DNA from: Oscillospiraceae bacterium
Lineage (GTDB): Bacteria; Bacillota; Clostridia; Oscillospirales; Ruminococcaceae
Assembly (NCBI GenBank): GCA_017483465.1
Contig: JAFUWN010000076.1
Coordinates: forward strand, 62,001-126,000
Reading direction: 5' to 3'
Length of the DNA: 64,000 bases
In this document: piece after piece, positions 50,343 to 59,769 of the stretch
How positions within the stretch are numbered: position 1 is the first letter of the stretch
Layout: the number at the start of each line of letters is the position of its first letter
Program-made: the position numbers and the translations under genes
The notes under the pieces: model-generated
Database searches by the model: none
Seen by the model: the letters and a program-made list of their open reading frames with translations, nothing else
What the model was told of the DNA's origin: nothing

Positions 50343-52703
50343 ATGCGAAAAAGTGCAGATGAATTGTTATGGTATACCAAAGAAGCCGCCGATTTCAATC
50401 AGGCTCTGCCGGTCGGCAACGGCCGTATGGGAGCTATGCTGTTCGGCGGAGCAGAAAAAGAAATTTATAAACTCAACGAAGATTCTGTGTATTCCGGCGG
50501 AAAGCGGAATCGTATCAACCCCAGGGCTTACGAGGGCTTACAGGAAATCAGAACGCTTCTGGAACAGGAGAAAATTGCCGAAGCCGAAAAGATCGCCTTT
50601 CAGAAAATGCAGGGCGTGACACCCAATTCCCGGCATTATATGCCGCTGGGAACGCTTACGCTCTATCATGGATTTACCGGAAAAGCCCGGAATTATCAGC
50701 GTTCGCTTGATCTGCATGAGGCAGTCGCCCGTGTGGAGTTCCATGACGATGCCGGTGTGCAGTTCACCCGTGAAGTGTTTGTCTCGTATCCGGCACAGCT
50801 GATGGTGATTTCGATTCGAGCCGATCAGCCCGGAGCTGTCGATTTCTCTGCTTCCCTGGACGGCCGTGATGATTATTATGACGATAACCGCCCTGCCGGA
50901 GAAAATACAATTCTCTATACCGGCGGTACGGGAAGCCGTGACGGTATTTTCTTTGCCTGCGGCATGACCGCTCTGGTGAAAGGCGGTTCTGTCGAGACGA
51001 TCGGCAGTGCCTTGCAGATCAGCCATGCGGATGAAGCTCTGCTGCTGCTCTCGATGACAACCAGTTTCTACCACGGCGATGCCTATATCGACTGTGCTAT
51101 GACCCATTTGCAGGAGACTGTCAGTCTGTTCCGCAAAAGCCGCAGAAAAGACCTTTCTCTGCTGACAGAAAAACTGAAAGCCGAGCATATTCAGGATTAT
51201 CAGAATTTATATCAGCGTGTGAAATTTGAACTGGAAGACAACAGCTCCGGAGCTTCGGAACTTCCGACCGATCAGAGAATTGCCCGTCTGAAAGGCAATG
51301 CCGATGATGATAAGGAATGTCATAAATTAATTCATGACAATCAGCTTGTTGTGTTATATTTCAACTACGGCCGCTATCTCATGATTTCCGCAAGCCGTCC
51401 GGACAGTCAGCCGATGAATCTCCAGGGAATCTGGAATGAAGATATGTGGCCGGCATGGGGGGCGAGATTTACTGTTAATATCAATACGGAAATGAACTAC
51501 TGGCCTGCCGAAACCTGCAATCTGCCGGAATGCCATCTGCCTTTGTTTGATCTGATCGAGAGAATGCGGCCAAACGGCCGGCAGGTCGCTCAGGAAATGT
51601 ATCATGCAAGAGGGTTCTGCTGTCATCATAATACAGACATCTGGGGCGACTGTGCTCCGCAGGATTTATGGATGCCTGCTACGATCTGGCCGATGGGGGC
51701 GGCATGGCTCTGCCTGCATATCTTCGAGCATTATCAGTTCACACAGGATCAGAATTTTTTAGCTTCGCATTATGATACGCTCTGTGAAGCCGCCCTGTTC
51801 TTCGTGGATTATTTATTTGAAAACAAAAATCATCAGCTGGTCACGGGGCCGTCTGTCTCGCCGGAAAATACCTATCTGACAAAAAACGGCTCGAAAGGCA
51901 GTCTCTGCCTCGCACCCTCGATGGATACTCAGATTATCACCGTCCTGTTCAAGAACGTGATCAGAGCTTCCGAAATTCTTGATAAAAATCATGAGTTTGC
52001 CGATCAGCTTTCTGATATGCTGCTCAGACTGCCGCCGATTTCCGTCGGCAAATACGGGCAGATCATGGAATGGGCAGAAGATTATGACGAAGTCGAAATC
52101 GGTCACAGACATATTTCACAGTTATTCGCCCTGCACCCGGCTGATCTGATTTCTCCTCAGAAAACACCGGAACTCGCCCGGGCAGCAAGAGCGACTATGA
52201 TTCGCCGTCTGATTCACGGGGGCGGTCATACCGGCTGGAGCTGTGCATGGATTATCAACATGTGGGCACGTCTGCATGACGCAGATATGGCGTATGAAAA
52301 TCTCAGAAAATTACTGGCACATTCGACAAATCCGAATCTGCTGGATATGCACCCGCCGTTCCAGATTGACGGCAATTTCGGCGGTACGGCCGGAATCGCC
52401 GAAGTACTGCTGCAAAGCCATTCCGGAGAAATTTATCTTCTTCCGGCTCTGCCGAAGTCCTGGAAAAACGGTAAGATTTCCGGACTCCGTGCCCGTGGAG
52501 GCTTTGAAATCAGCATGGAATGGAAAGAAAACAAGCTGACTTATGCCGAGATTATTTCTCATCACGGTCAGCCCTGTGCTCTGCGTGCGGCCGGAGTCAT
52601 GACCGTTCACCGGACGGATGATGCTCCTGTCAGTGCTTCGCTCCGTGACGGTGTGATCTGCTTCGAGACACAGCCCGGAGCTGTCTATACAGTCAAGGCA
52701 TAA
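50343..52703 (+). CDS. GH95 alpha-L-fucosidase/alpha-L-galactosidase, cytosolic
   Basis: 786 residues, no signal peptide. GH95 signatures include [16 protein letters not shown] at the start. The catalytic set corresponds to that known for bifidobacterial AfcA: Asn379 and Asn381 ([12 protein letters not shown]), Glu576 (EWAEDYDE) and Asp676 (DGNFGG). The enzyme inverts terminal alpha-1,2-fucosyl or alpha-L-galactosyl links, the latter found in xyloglucan. Its cytosolic location means it acts on imported oligosaccharides. GH26 follows 2 nt later, which points to plant hemicellulose use. AGGTGA precedes the ATG. Confidence 0.92.
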   Translation: MRKSADELLWYTKEAADFNQALPVGNGRMGAMLFGGAEKEIYKLNEDSVYSGGKRNRINPRAYEGLQEIRTLLEQEKIAEAEKIAFQKMQGVTPNSRHYMPLGTLTLYHGFTGKARNYQRSLDLHEAVARVEFHDDAGVQFTREVFVSYPAQLMVISIRADQPGAVDFSASLDGRDDYYDDNRPAGENTILYTGGTGSRDGIFFACGMTALVKGGSVETIGSALQISHADEALLLLSMTTSFYHGDAYIDCAMTHLQETVSLFRKSRRKDLSLLTEKLKAEHIQDYQNLYQRVKFELEDNSSGASELPTDQRIARLKGNADDDKECHKLIHDNQLVVLYFNYGRYLMISASRPDSQPMNLQGIWNEDMWPAWGARFTVNINTEMNYWPAETCNLPECHLPLFDLIERMRPNGRQVAQEMYHARGFCCHHNTDIWGDCAPQDLWMPATIWPMGAAWLCLHIFEHYQFTQDQNFLASHYDTLCEAALFFVDYLFENKNHQLVTGPSVSPENTYLTKNGSKGSLCLAPSMDTQIITVLFKNVIRASEILDKNHEFADQLSDMLLRLPPISVGKYGQIMEWAEDYDEVEIGHRHISQLFALHPADLISPQKTPELARAARATMIRRLIHGGGHTGWSCAWIINMWARLHDADMAYENLRKLLAHSTNPNLLDMHPPFQIDGNFGGTAGIAEVLLQSHSGEIYLLPALPKSWKNGKISGLRARGGFEISMEWKENKLTYAEIISHHGQPCALRAAGVMTVHRTDDAPVSASLRDGVICFETQPGAVYTVKA

Positions 52704-52705
52704 TC

Positions 52706-54340
52706 ATGACCGGAAAGAAAATAATAATCAGTCTGGCGGTTCTGCTGCTTCTGACGGCCGGGGGTGTGTTCCTGTATTCGCAGAACACTCCGGTTCCGGA
52801 TGAGCCGGAATTGTCATCAGAAACGGATTCTGAACCGGATTCCGAAACAGAATCACAATCAGAACCGGAATTTGAAACCGAAACGCTTTTGCAGAATCCG
52901 CCGGAATATCCGGAACTTGCTCCGGAACTTCCAGAAAGCAGTCCGCAGGAAGTACTTTTACGGGCCGAAGCCGAACATGCTCAGTATACCGGGAATCTCT
53001 ATCCGGAAGAACTTCCGGAATGCAGTAACGGCACATGCATTTCCGGCTTTTCCGTCCGGGAAGGCGACAGCATACAGGCAGCGTTCATGATTCCAGCGGC
53101 ACAGCATTATAATCTGACTGTCAGTGTGAAAGCCTCTGCTCCCGGGACGAATGCCCTGCTTCTGAACGGAGTTGAAATCGGCAGATTCACGCTCTCTGAT
53201 ACGGAGCATTTCACAAGATTCACCGTTTCAGGAATCTGGCTTCCGGCCGGACAAGCAGAGCTTTCGATTCAGGAAACGGACGGAAATTTTTCAGTTGATT
53301 ATTTTGAAATCTCTGATCATACCGAACTTGCAAAGATCAAGTATCAGAAACAGTATGAGCTGTCCGACCCGGAAGCTTCGGAAAATGCCCGGAAACTGAT
53401 GAATTTCCTGTCGGAACATTATGGAAATCATGTGCTTTCCGGACAGTATACAGATTCTGATAAAAATACAGAACTGGATATGATTTGTCAGATCACCGGA
53501 CATTATCCGGCGATCCGGTTCGGGGAAATGCGGAGTTATTCCGGCAACACTTCGGAAGAATCCCGGAATATAATACAGGCCTGTCAGAACTGGGCAGTTC
53601 ACGGCGGTATTGTCGGCCTGTCATGGTATTGGGACGCTCCCTCCGGCATTGCCGATATTCTGACCGAAAAGACAGATTTTTCGCTGTCCGAGGCGATTCC
53701 TGACAGTACGCTGACAGACGAGAATCTGGATTATCAGATTGATGCAGCTCTGCTGTCGGAAGCCGAAATAGAAACGGCTCTGGAGAATCAGCAGATTTCT
53801 CCGGAATGTGCGGCAATTCTGCATGATATTGATCAGATTTCCGAAGCTTTGCAGACACTCGCAGAACAGGATATTCCGGTGTTATGGCGGCCTCTGCCGG
53901 AAGCAGGCGGCGGCTGGTACTGGTGGGGGGCGGACGGTTCGCAGTCTTATCGCTGGTTATGGGATGTTCTCTACCGGAGAATGACGGAATATCATCATCT
54001 GCATAATTTAATCTGGCTCTGGAACGGGCAGAATGAAAGTTTTCTGGTCAATCGCTATGATATTGCCGTGATGGATCTCTATCCGGATGAAAATCAGCCG
54101 TTCGGCAGCCGCTATGAAGAATTTCTCTGGCTGTACCGGATGACGAAGCATAAAAAAATCTTAGCTGTCAGCGAGTGCGGCAGTCTGCCGGATGTGAATC
54201 TGTTATGCAGAGATCATACGCTCTGGAGTTTCACAGCTCTCTGGAACGGCGATTATCTGAAAAATACGGAGGAAGAAGCTCTGAGAAATTTCTACTGTTC
54301 CGAAAAAGTCCTGACTCTGGATGAAATAAAAACTCCCTGA
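52706..54340 (+). CDS. Membrane-anchored GH26 beta-mannanase-like enzyme with CBM35-like domain
   Basis: 544 residues. N-terminal signal anchor (about 5-25), a Ser/Glu/Asp/Thr linker (about 35-62), a CBM35/CBM6-like beta domain (about 82-205, ending VDYFEIS) and a GH26 domain (about 215-540). The acid/base is Glu399 in RPLPEAGGGWYWWG, where the usual His before Glu is replaced by Pro. The nucleophile is Glu490 in AVSECGS. It should cut beta-mannan at the cell surface, feeding the cytosolic GH95 partner. The ATG follows the GH95 stop by 2 nt. The final codons overlap the terminator. Confidence 0.9.
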   Translation: MTGKKIIISLAVLLLLTAGGVFLYSQNTPVPDEPELSSETDSEPDSETESQSEPEFETETLLQNPPEYPELAPELPESSPQEVLLRAEAEHAQYTGNLYPEELPECSNGTCISGFSVREGDSIQAAFMIPAAQHYNLTVSVKASAPGTNALLLNGVEIGRFTLSDTEHFTRFTVSGIWLPAGQAELSIQETDGNFSVDYFEISDHTELAKIKYQKQYELSDPEASENARKLMNFLSEHYGNHVLSGQYTDSDKNTELDMICQITGHYPAIRFGEMRSYSGNTSEESRNIIQACQNWAVHGGIVGLSWYWDAPSGIADILTEKTDFSLSEAIPDSTLTDENLDYQIDAALLSEAEIETALENQQISPECAAILHDIDQISEALQTLAEQDIPVLWRPLPEAGGGWYWWGADGSQSYRWLWDVLYRRMTEYHHLHNLIWLWNGQNESFLVNRYDIAVMDLYPDENQPFGSRYEEFLWLYRMTKHKKILAVSECGSLPDVNLLCRDHTLWSFTALWNGDYLKNTEEEALRNFYCSEKVLTLDEIKTP

Positions 54341-54357
54341 AAACAGGGAGTTTTTTT
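54328..54357. terminator. Bidirectional terminator of the GH26 gene and the AIM24 operon
   Basis: AAACTCCCTG and CAGGGAGTTT with an AAAA loop, flanked by T-runs on both strands. It incorporates the GH26 stop codon. Confidence 0.88.
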
Positions 54358-54358
54358 A

Positions 54359-54565
54359 TTATGATTTTAAAATCTCGAATTCTCTCCAGGAAACGGAGCA
54401 GTCACGCTGTTTCATGAAACTGGCACTGGATACGCCGGTCTGCTCAGAAACGGTTTCTGATTCTTTCCAGATCGTATCGCATTCATCACAGATTTTAATT
54501 TTTTCATCAGTCCTGATAATTCTTGCGTTCAGGACAACGCCTTGCAGACAATACGGACAAATCAT
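54359..54565 (-). CDS. Small zinc-ribbon protein at the end of the AIM24 operon
   Basis: 68 residues with two Cys pairs (CPYC at 3-6 and CDEC at 26-29), a treble-clef or zinc-ribbon knuckle, followed by a Ser/Thr-rich helical tail. No family recognised. AAAGG precedes the ATG, and only 13 nt separate it from the AIM24 gene, so it belongs to that operon. Confidence 0.7.
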   Translation of the reverse strand: MICPYCLQGVVLNARIIRTDEKIKICDECDTIWKESETVSEQTGVSSASFMKQRDCSVSWREFEILKS

Positions 54566-54578
54566 AGAAAAGCCTTTC

Positions 54579-55343
54579 TTATACGGGAGCCATCAGAATT
54601 TTGCCGATGCCTCTGTAGACGTTCACGAACCCTTCTCCGGAAGCCGCCGAACCAACCAGCGTTTTAGTTGCCTTTTCGACGGTGAATTTCAGGGAATTAC
54701 TCCAGGCAATCGCCATATTGCCGTCAATTTTAACAACGTCATTCGGTTCGGTCAGTTCCATGACGATCAGTTCGTCACGGGGGACAGGGCTTTCCAGAAC
54801 GGCGATTCCCTTGCCGACCAGACAGTTATTGAACAGGCCTTCTCCGCCGAGTGCCGCAGAAGAAAACGTGCTTCTTGCGACAATTTTCATATCAACAGTA
54901 TCTTCACAGGCATAGAACAGCTGATCTTCGATCACCATGCCGGAAGCTCCCCAGGAAGCGACATCTTCAAATAAAATATGTTTATAAGTCGGCTCAAGCA
55001 CAAGTGTGCCCGTGCCGGTATAGCGGGGCTTGACGGCACTTTCTCCGGTGACTTTTCCGCCGATGAGCTTCTTTGCGAAATCGCCTACGCCGTTGATATT
55101 GGTAGCAATCTCGACCGCTCCGGCAATCCACTGCATTGCACCGGCCTGGATGATCACGCCGTTGCCGTTCAGAGCGGCAATCACCTGACGTTTCCGGACG
55201 TTCATCTTAGAAGCGAAATATTCCGTAGAAGCTGTGGATTTGTTCACGGAAATATCTTTTTCATATTCCAGAAGCGAGAAACAGCCGTGTGTTTCTGTGA
55301 TACTCCGACAGCTTGTTGCATTCATAATATTTGTAGTTACCAT
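54579..55343 (-). CDS. AIM24 family protein
   Basis: 254 residues from the ATG at 55343, preceded by AAAGGAG; the open frame upstream overlaps the TPR gene. AIM24/TIGR00266-type features: NGNGVIIQAGAMQWIAG, GGKVTGESAVKPRYTGTG, EDQLFYACED, NNCLVGKGIAVLESPVP and the closing GEGFVNVYRGIGKILMAP. The fold is a beta-rich trimeric-type barrel; bacterial members are often found near tellurite-resistance (Ter) genes, while the yeast protein is mitochondrial. The biochemical role is unknown. Here it is the fourth of five genes in an operon led by a disordered 825-residue protein. Confidence 0.88.
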   Translation of the reverse strand: MVTTNIMNATSCRSITETHGCFSLLEYEKDISVNKSTASTEYFASKMNVRKRQVIAALNGNGVIIQAGAMQWIAGAVEIATNINGVGDFAKKLIGGKVTGESAVKPRYTGTGTLVLEPTYKHILFEDVASWGASGMVIEDQLFYACEDTVDMKIVARSTFSSAALGGEGLFNNCLVGKGIAVLESPVPRDELIVMELTEPNDVVKIDGNMAIAWSNSLKFTVEKATKTLVGSAASGEGFVNVYRGIGKILMAPV

Positions 55344-55359
55344 AAGAAATTTTTCTCCT

Positions 55360-56397
55360 TTATTGATTCTGAGCTTCCAGCCTTGCCTGACAGCGTTCGA
55401 GCATAGTTTTTGCGGCCGGATCTTTGGTAATATCATAAATTACATAGAGATAATAAACTGCTTCCGCCCAGTTCTGACGTTCCTGAGCCTGTTTCGACAA
55501 TTCCGTGACAACATGCAGTGTTTCCGGAGAAGGGCCGTTCTGAATCTGATATTTCTCAAAAGCGGCGAGCACCTGCTTTCTGGTCGGAGGGGTGATCTGT
55601 TCTCCGGTCAGAATCGAAATATGATGTAGTTCTCCGGGCACAGCCGGATGTTTCTCGAAAATCATGCTCTCGAAATAGAAGCAGACTGCACTGTCATAAT
55701 CTTTTTTCTCAACGCAGTAATAGCCCATATTGGCATAACATCTCGCCAGAGCATATGCCGAAGTGCAGACCGGAACGGTTTCCCGGACGGTCTCCAGCAG
55801 AAGTTTCTGACCCCCGGTCAGCTTATAGACCTCAGCAAGCTCAAATCTCGGGTCAGGATTGACCGGATTGAACCGGACAGCTTCCTGCAAAACCGGGACG
55901 GCTTCGTCTGTTCTTCTCAGTTCTGTCAGGTTATAGCCGTGCAGAGTCAGGTATCTGGTAAAATCAAACGGCGTTTTCAGCAGATTTTTCACAGGATGAT
56001 AGAACTGATAATATAAATTCGATTCCAGAAGATTCCGGAAACTGAAGAATCTTCCCGTATCCGATTCCTGAAAATGCTTTGTGATATGCTGGTAAAGCTG
56101 GGCAGTCAGTACCAGAGATTTTGCCGTTTCATGCTGATTGGACAGATTCACGGCTTCTTCATAGACCTGATTCAGACGGCGTTCACCGATATACAGCATT
56201 TCATGCAGATAGTCCTGATTTTCCTGCGGCATTTTCGAGACGGCAAGAGCTAAAATGGCATCTGCCACTTCCTGACCGCCCTCCTGATTTTCATAAATTT
56301 CGGCCTGCTGCTGCAAGAACTGCATATCTTTCAGGCCGTCTCCGGAGAGCTGTTTTTCCAGCTCTGCAATGACTGCATTGCGTTCCTGTTCTGTCAT
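55360..56397 (-). CDS. TPR-like helical repeat protein in the AIM24 operon
   Basis: 345 residues, all-helical. Regions resembling tetratricopeptide repeats include RRTDEAVPVLQEAVRFNP with PDPRFELAEVYKLTGG (about 158-195), AYALARCYANMGYYCVEKKDYD (about 210-235) and WAEAVYYLYVIYDITKDP (about 318-335). No signal peptide or membrane segment. It is probably a protein-binding scaffold, perhaps for the tagged disordered partners in the same operon (inference). It starts 6 nt after the upstream gene stop. Confidence 0.72.
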   Translation of the reverse strand: MTEQERNAVIAELEKQLSGDGLKDMQFLQQQAEIYENQEGGQEVADAILALAVSKMPQENQDYLHEMLYIGERRLNQVYEEAVNLSNQHETAKSLVLTAQLYQHITKHFQESDTGRFFSFRNLLESNLYYQFYHPVKNLLKTPFDFTRYLTLHGYNLTELRRTDEAVPVLQEAVRFNPVNPDPRFELAEVYKLTGGQKLLLETVRETVPVCTSAYALARCYANMGYYCVEKKDYDSAVCFYFESMIFEKHPAVPGELHHISILTGEQITPPTRKQVLAAFEKYQIQNGPSPETLHVVTELSKQAQERQNWAEAVYYLYVIYDITKDPAAKTMLERCQARLEAQNQ

Positions 56398-56403
56398 AGC
56401 CGC

Positions 56404-56919
56404 TTACCCCTGCTTGCCCGGAGTTTTTCTGCCGTTTTTCTTGGGCTTTGGTGTCCATTCTTCATAGCCCTCGATATTGGGTTCGTTCGGGTTCTGTTTC
56501 TGTGTGAACTGTGTGGTATCTTCGCCCATCTGGTCAAGAGCAGAGACAGCATTTTCGGCAATCGGCTTCTGCTGTTCCGGCTGGGGATGAGACTTGGGCT
56601 GTTTCGGGGGAAACTGTTCACTCGGATTGAAATCTGCAAAAGACGGCACGGGAATGCTGCCGCCCGGCAGACTGCCGCCCTGTAAGTACGGCATCGGAAC
56701 CGGCTGGGCAAACAGCGGATTCTGCACATAAGGCGACTCGAACGAAACTGAGGCCAGATCTCCGGCCAGTTCGGCAAGTTCTTTTACAAATTCGGCATCG
56801 TCCTTGCGGTCGGCAAAGAGTTTGAGAAGATTCAATAATAACATGGTTCCTCTCTGGGGGTCTGTCATAAGCTGGCTCCGGATGGAAGCGAAGACAGCTT
56901 CTCGTTTGATTGGTGGCAT
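56404..56919 (-). CDS. Pro-rich protein sharing a C-terminal tag with the disordered scaffold
   Basis: 171 residues from the ATG at 56919, preceded by AGGAGG. A helical N-terminal part (about 1-58) is followed by a Pro/Gly-rich disordered segment (about 60-120) and a C-terminal tag: SALDQMGEDTTQF (126-138), then EPNIEGYEEWTPKPKK. The same tag closes the 825-residue protein encoded upstream (SALNQMGEDTSSF, EPEIKGVKEWKPK). No known family recognised. The shared tag suggests that both bind a common partner or oligomerise. Confidence 0.72.
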   Translation of the reverse strand: MPPIKREAVFASIRSQLMTDPQRGTMLLLNLLKLFADRKDDAEFVKELAELAGDLASVSFESPYVQNPLFAQPVPMPYLQGGSLPGGSIPVPSFADFNPSEQFPPKQPKSHPQPEQQKPIAENAVSALDQMGEDTTQFTQKQNPNEPNIEGYEEWTPKPKKNGRKTPGKQG

Positions 56920-56945
56920 AATGCAATTCCTCCTGTTAATCAGCA

Positions 56946-56973
56946 CCGCAGGGAAGGGGAGCTTCTCCTGCGG
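56946..56973 (-). promoter_or_regulatory. Intercistronic hairpin
   Basis: CCGCAGG and CCTGCGG arms, 14-nt loop, without a T-run, in the 83-nt gap between the scaffold gene and the tagged partner. It may protect or process the message. Confidence 0.4.
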
Positions 56974-57002
56974 AACTGTGATTTACGCATGGAAAGACCG
57001 GA

Positions 57003-59480
57003 TTACAGGCCTTTTTTATGCAGATTTTTCATGAAATCAGAACGCTTTTTATTATCCTTGGGTTTCCATTCTTTTACGCCTTTGATTTCGGGTTCGTTGT
57101 CTTCTTTCTTTTTCTTGGTAAAGCTGCTGGTATCTTCGCCCATCTGGTTCAGAGCGGACATGATATCATTGGCCACTTCGACTTTTCCGCCCTGCTGGTC
57201 GAAGATATTTTCCTGAGCTTTGGCGGCAGTATTGGCAATGGCATTGCGGACGGCATCCGGCACAACGGCTTTCTGTTCGATCGTAGAAACACGAACGCCC
57301 TGTGTGGCGGGAATCTGCGGCTGCATAGCCTGCTGTCTCTGCATTTGCTGAATCTGTACGGAGTTCAGGGAATTCATGCCGGCACCTCTGTAGGGAGCAG
57401 TAGTATGCACGGCCGGTGCCGGAGCACTGGTGGGATACTGCGGCGGCTGAGACTGGTTGATATAAACCGACTGCGGCTGCTGACCCATATACATCGACTG
57501 CGGCTGGCGGGGCTGGCCGTATGCCTGCGGATACTGCGGCTGGCCGCCGTTGAGATATACCGACTGCGGCGGAGACGGCGGAATATACATGCTCTGCTGA
57601 GCCTGAGAAGCTCTCTGGCCGTAGAGATAGCTGGGGGTCGGGGTGACGGGGATCATCGGGTCAAGATCAGAATCGGAGATTGTCGGCACGGAAAGGGTCG
57701 GCACTTCGGGAATATCGGCATCTGCCTCGGCCTCGAACGGATTGGTATTCAGATCCGGCACATCCGGTACATCAGGTACATCAGGTACATCCGGCACGCT
57801 GGGTACGGAAGGAATATCCAGATCAGGCAGATCGCCCAGACCGGAAAGGCTGGATAAATCCGGCAGATCGCCCAATCCTGAAATTGACGGTACGGAAGGC
57901 TTGGCGGCGGCAGTTGCGGCAGTAATGGCGGCAGCGGCAGCAGTGATGGCAGCAGCTGCGGCGGTAATATCAGCAGCAGTCTGGCCGGAATTCTGCGGTG
58001 TTTCGGTCACAACAGCGGCCGGAGCAGGCTTGGCAGCCGGAACAGTTTTTTGCTGTACCGGAGGCGGAGCGGCGGCTTCTTCTTCGTCATCGTCATGCGG
58101 TGCATAGCTGGAGCCGTGATATTCTTCATCGTCGTCGTCATCGTCATCATCATCGTCATAATCTTCCAGACGGGTATTGACGACAAGAGCCATATAATCT
58201 TCTTCTTCCTCTTCCCGGTTTTCTACCTTGGGAGCCATGCCCACGCCGTCAAGTTCGGTGGCATCGTCCATGATGGCAGAAGAAGCCTTGGCCTTTGCGG
58301 TGGTTTCCTGTTTGATTTCTTCAAACGAAGGCACGGGCTTGGGCGGTGTGAGCTGGGGAACTTCCGGAACGTCCATGCTGACCGGTTTCGAGGGTGCATT
58401 CAGCTGGGGAACTTCCAGATTGCCGAAATCCACAGCGGCCGGCTTCGGAGCGGGTTTTTCTTTGAATTTGGCAAATAATTCATCCAGTGTCTGAGATTCG
58501 GAATCTTCCGGAGCCTGGCCGAATTCTTTCAGGAGTTCGTCTACGCTCTGCGGTTCGGCAGATGAGGCGGCTTCCTGTACGGGGGCGGCTTCAGGCTGTT
58601 CCGGCTTCAGGCTGAACTGTGCAAGCGTATCGTCCATCAGGCCGGAGAGCGGCGGCGGAGCGGCCGGGGCTTCCTGTACCGGAGCGGCTTGAGGCTGTTC
58701 CGGTTTCAGGCTGAACTGTGCCATAATATCGTCAGCCGGTTCGGGCTGGGGCGGAGCAGGCTTGGCAGCCGGATTCAGGTTAAACTGTGCAAGGGTATCG
58801 TCTAAAACAGGATTCTGCGGCACTGCCGGAGCAGACTGTTCAGCGAGGACGTTGGGATTTTTGCTGTTATCGGAAGCAAAAGCGGCGGCAGTAGGGTCCT
58901 GTGTCTGGGTGACCATAAAGGCCGCAAGGGAATCGTCCACAGCAGGAGCGGCCGGAGCCTGTTCTTTTTTCTTTGTGGGGGGAACCCATTCTTCATAAGC
59001 CGGAAGGGCAGCATCGTCGAGTTCCGGAGCGACCGGAGGCGGCGGCGGTGCAGCAGGCTGTTCGGGTTCGGGAGCAGGCGGCGGCGGAAGGTTGGGTGCT
59101 GCGGCCGGGGGCGGCGGCAGGTTCGGTGAGGACGAAGCAGGGCGGGCAGGCTGATTTCTCCTGCGTTCCTGTTCTTCGGCGAGGTTGACCAGGTTGCTGT
59201 CTTCTTCGGAGTAGCCGCTTTTGGCTTGCTTCTGGGCAATTTTGGTTTTTTCTCTTCTTGCCTTGTTATCGGCGGCCAGAATTTTTTTCGAGAAAGCATT
59301 CTGGCAGTTCTGACAATTGACGGCATCCAGGAAGTCGATCAGGTCGGTGAAGTCCACCGTTCCGGACTGGCTGAATTGCGTGGCATTTTTTGTCAGATTG
59401 ATTCTGCATCCGGTCTTTTTTCCGTTGACAGATGCATGAATGGTCTCATCTTTTGTATCTTTGTACAGAAAAAGTTGCAT
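57003..59480 (-). CDS. 825-residue mostly disordered scaffold-like protein with repeated short motifs
   Basis: The first 75 residues look folded (MQLFLYKDTKDETIHASV, with Cys25 and a CxxC at 56-59). After a basic helix (about 68-110) the chain is Pro/Ala-rich and low in complexity. Six spaced copies of an amphipathic motif DDxLAxF-like occur near 182, 227, 250, 283, 314 and 333. Further on are an acidic block with ten Asp (about 442-453), Ala-rich helices (about 501-526), SGLGDLPDL twice, a VPD repeat (about 562-577) and a Gln/Tyr/Pro-rich part (about 615-690). The end carries SALNQMGEDTSSF and EWKPK, shared with the next gene product; EEWVPPTKKK at 163-172 is a third copy of the EW-x-P part. 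First gene of the AIM24 operon. No family recognised. Confidence 0.8.
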   Translation of the reverse strand: MQLFLYKDTKDETIHASVNGKKTGCRINLTKNATQFSQSGTVDFTDLIDFLDAVNCQNCQNAFSKKILAADNKARREKTKIAQKQAKSGYSEEDSNLVNLAEEQERRRNQPARPASSSPNLPPPPAAAPNLPPPPAPEPEQPAAPPPPPVAPELDDAALPAYEEWVPPTKKKEQAPAAPAVDDSLAAFMVTQTQDPTAAAFASDNSKNPNVLAEQSAPAVPQNPVLDDTLAQFNLNPAAKPAPPQPEPADDIMAQFSLKPEQPQAAPVQEAPAAPPPLSGLMDDTLAQFSLKPEQPEAAPVQEAASSAEPQSVDELLKEFGQAPEDSESQTLDELFAKFKEKPAPKPAAVDFGNLEVPQLNAPSKPVSMDVPEVPQLTPPKPVPSFEEIKQETTAKAKASSAIMDDATELDGVGMAPKVENREEEEEDYMALVVNTRLEDYDDDDDDDDDDEEYHGSSYAPHDDDEEEAAAPPPVQQKTVPAAKPAPAAVVTETPQNSGQTAADITAAAAAITAAAAAITAATAAAKPSVPSISGLGDLPDLSSLSGLGDLPDLDIPSVPSVPDVPDVPDVPDVPDLNTNPFEAEADADIPEVPTLSVPTISDSDLDPMIPVTPTPSYLYGQRASQAQQSMYIPPSPPQSVYLNGGQPQYPQAYGQPRQPQSMYMGQQPQSVYINQSQPPQYPTSAPAPAVHTTAPYRGAGMNSLNSVQIQQMQRQQAMQPQIPATQGVRVSTIEQKAVVPDAVRNAIANTAAKAQENIFDQQGGKVEVANDIMSALNQMGEDTSSFTKKKKEDNEPEIKGVKEWKPKDNKKRSDFMKNLHKKGL
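57757..57800 (-). repeat. 12-bp tandem repeat coding the Val-Pro-Asp tract
   Basis: Plus-strand units of the type GGTACATCAGGT/GGTACATCCGGC repeat in frame to give VPDVPD. The Ala-rich (57903-57980) and Asp-rich (58122-58160) tracts nearby are also simple-sequence DNA. Confidence 0.7.
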
Positions 59481-59539
59481 AGCAATCCTCCTTTATATGA
59501 TAACAAATATAAATTATACGGCGTGCTGAGCCGTGTGTA

Positions 59540-59566
59540 CTTTGAATGCACCCTTCTTGTTCAAAG
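59540..59566 (-). promoter_or_regulatory. Inverted repeat in the leader of the AIM24 operon
   Basis: CTTTGAA...TTCAAAG, 7-bp arms with a 13-nt spacer, just downstream of the probable transcription start. The rest of the 289-bp gap 59481-59769 is AT-rich with two promoters and nothing else recognised. Confidence 0.35.
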
Positions 59567-59577
59567 CCCTTTACTAT

Positions 59578-59606
59578 ATCATAACATATTTTTTACATAA
59601 AATCAA
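59578..59606 (-). promoter_or_regulatory. Promoter of the disordered-scaffold/AIM24 operon
   Basis: Minus strand TTGATT (59606-59601), 17-nt spacer, TATGAT (59583-59578) with ATGT before the -10. A second TATAAT at 59518-59513 lacks a good -35. Confidence 0.65.
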
Positions 59607-59715
59607 CTGTTTTTTAAAAAAAAATAAAAAATTTACAATTAGTATTATTATAAATAAAATCTTGATTTTAAAAACGTTTTCGTTATTACAAATTGAAAAA
59701 TTCTGAATACAGGCA

Positions 59716-59744
59716 TTGCATTTTTTCAGGCAATGTGCTATAAT
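59716..59744 (+). promoter_or_regulatory. Promoter of the flavoredoxin-like gene
   Basis: TTGCAT (59716-59721), 17-nt spacer, TATAAT (59739-59744) with extended TGC. Confidence 0.82.
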
Positions 59745-59769
59745 AATAAAAAAACCGGAAAGGAGAGGA

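Noticed and set aside
57003..59480. The low-complexity gene as a frameshift or assembly artefact
   Set aside because: The frame is open for 825 codons, has AGGAGG and a promoter, and its C-terminal tag recurs in the next gene in the correct frame. The plus-strand frames opposite it are repeat-driven shadows.
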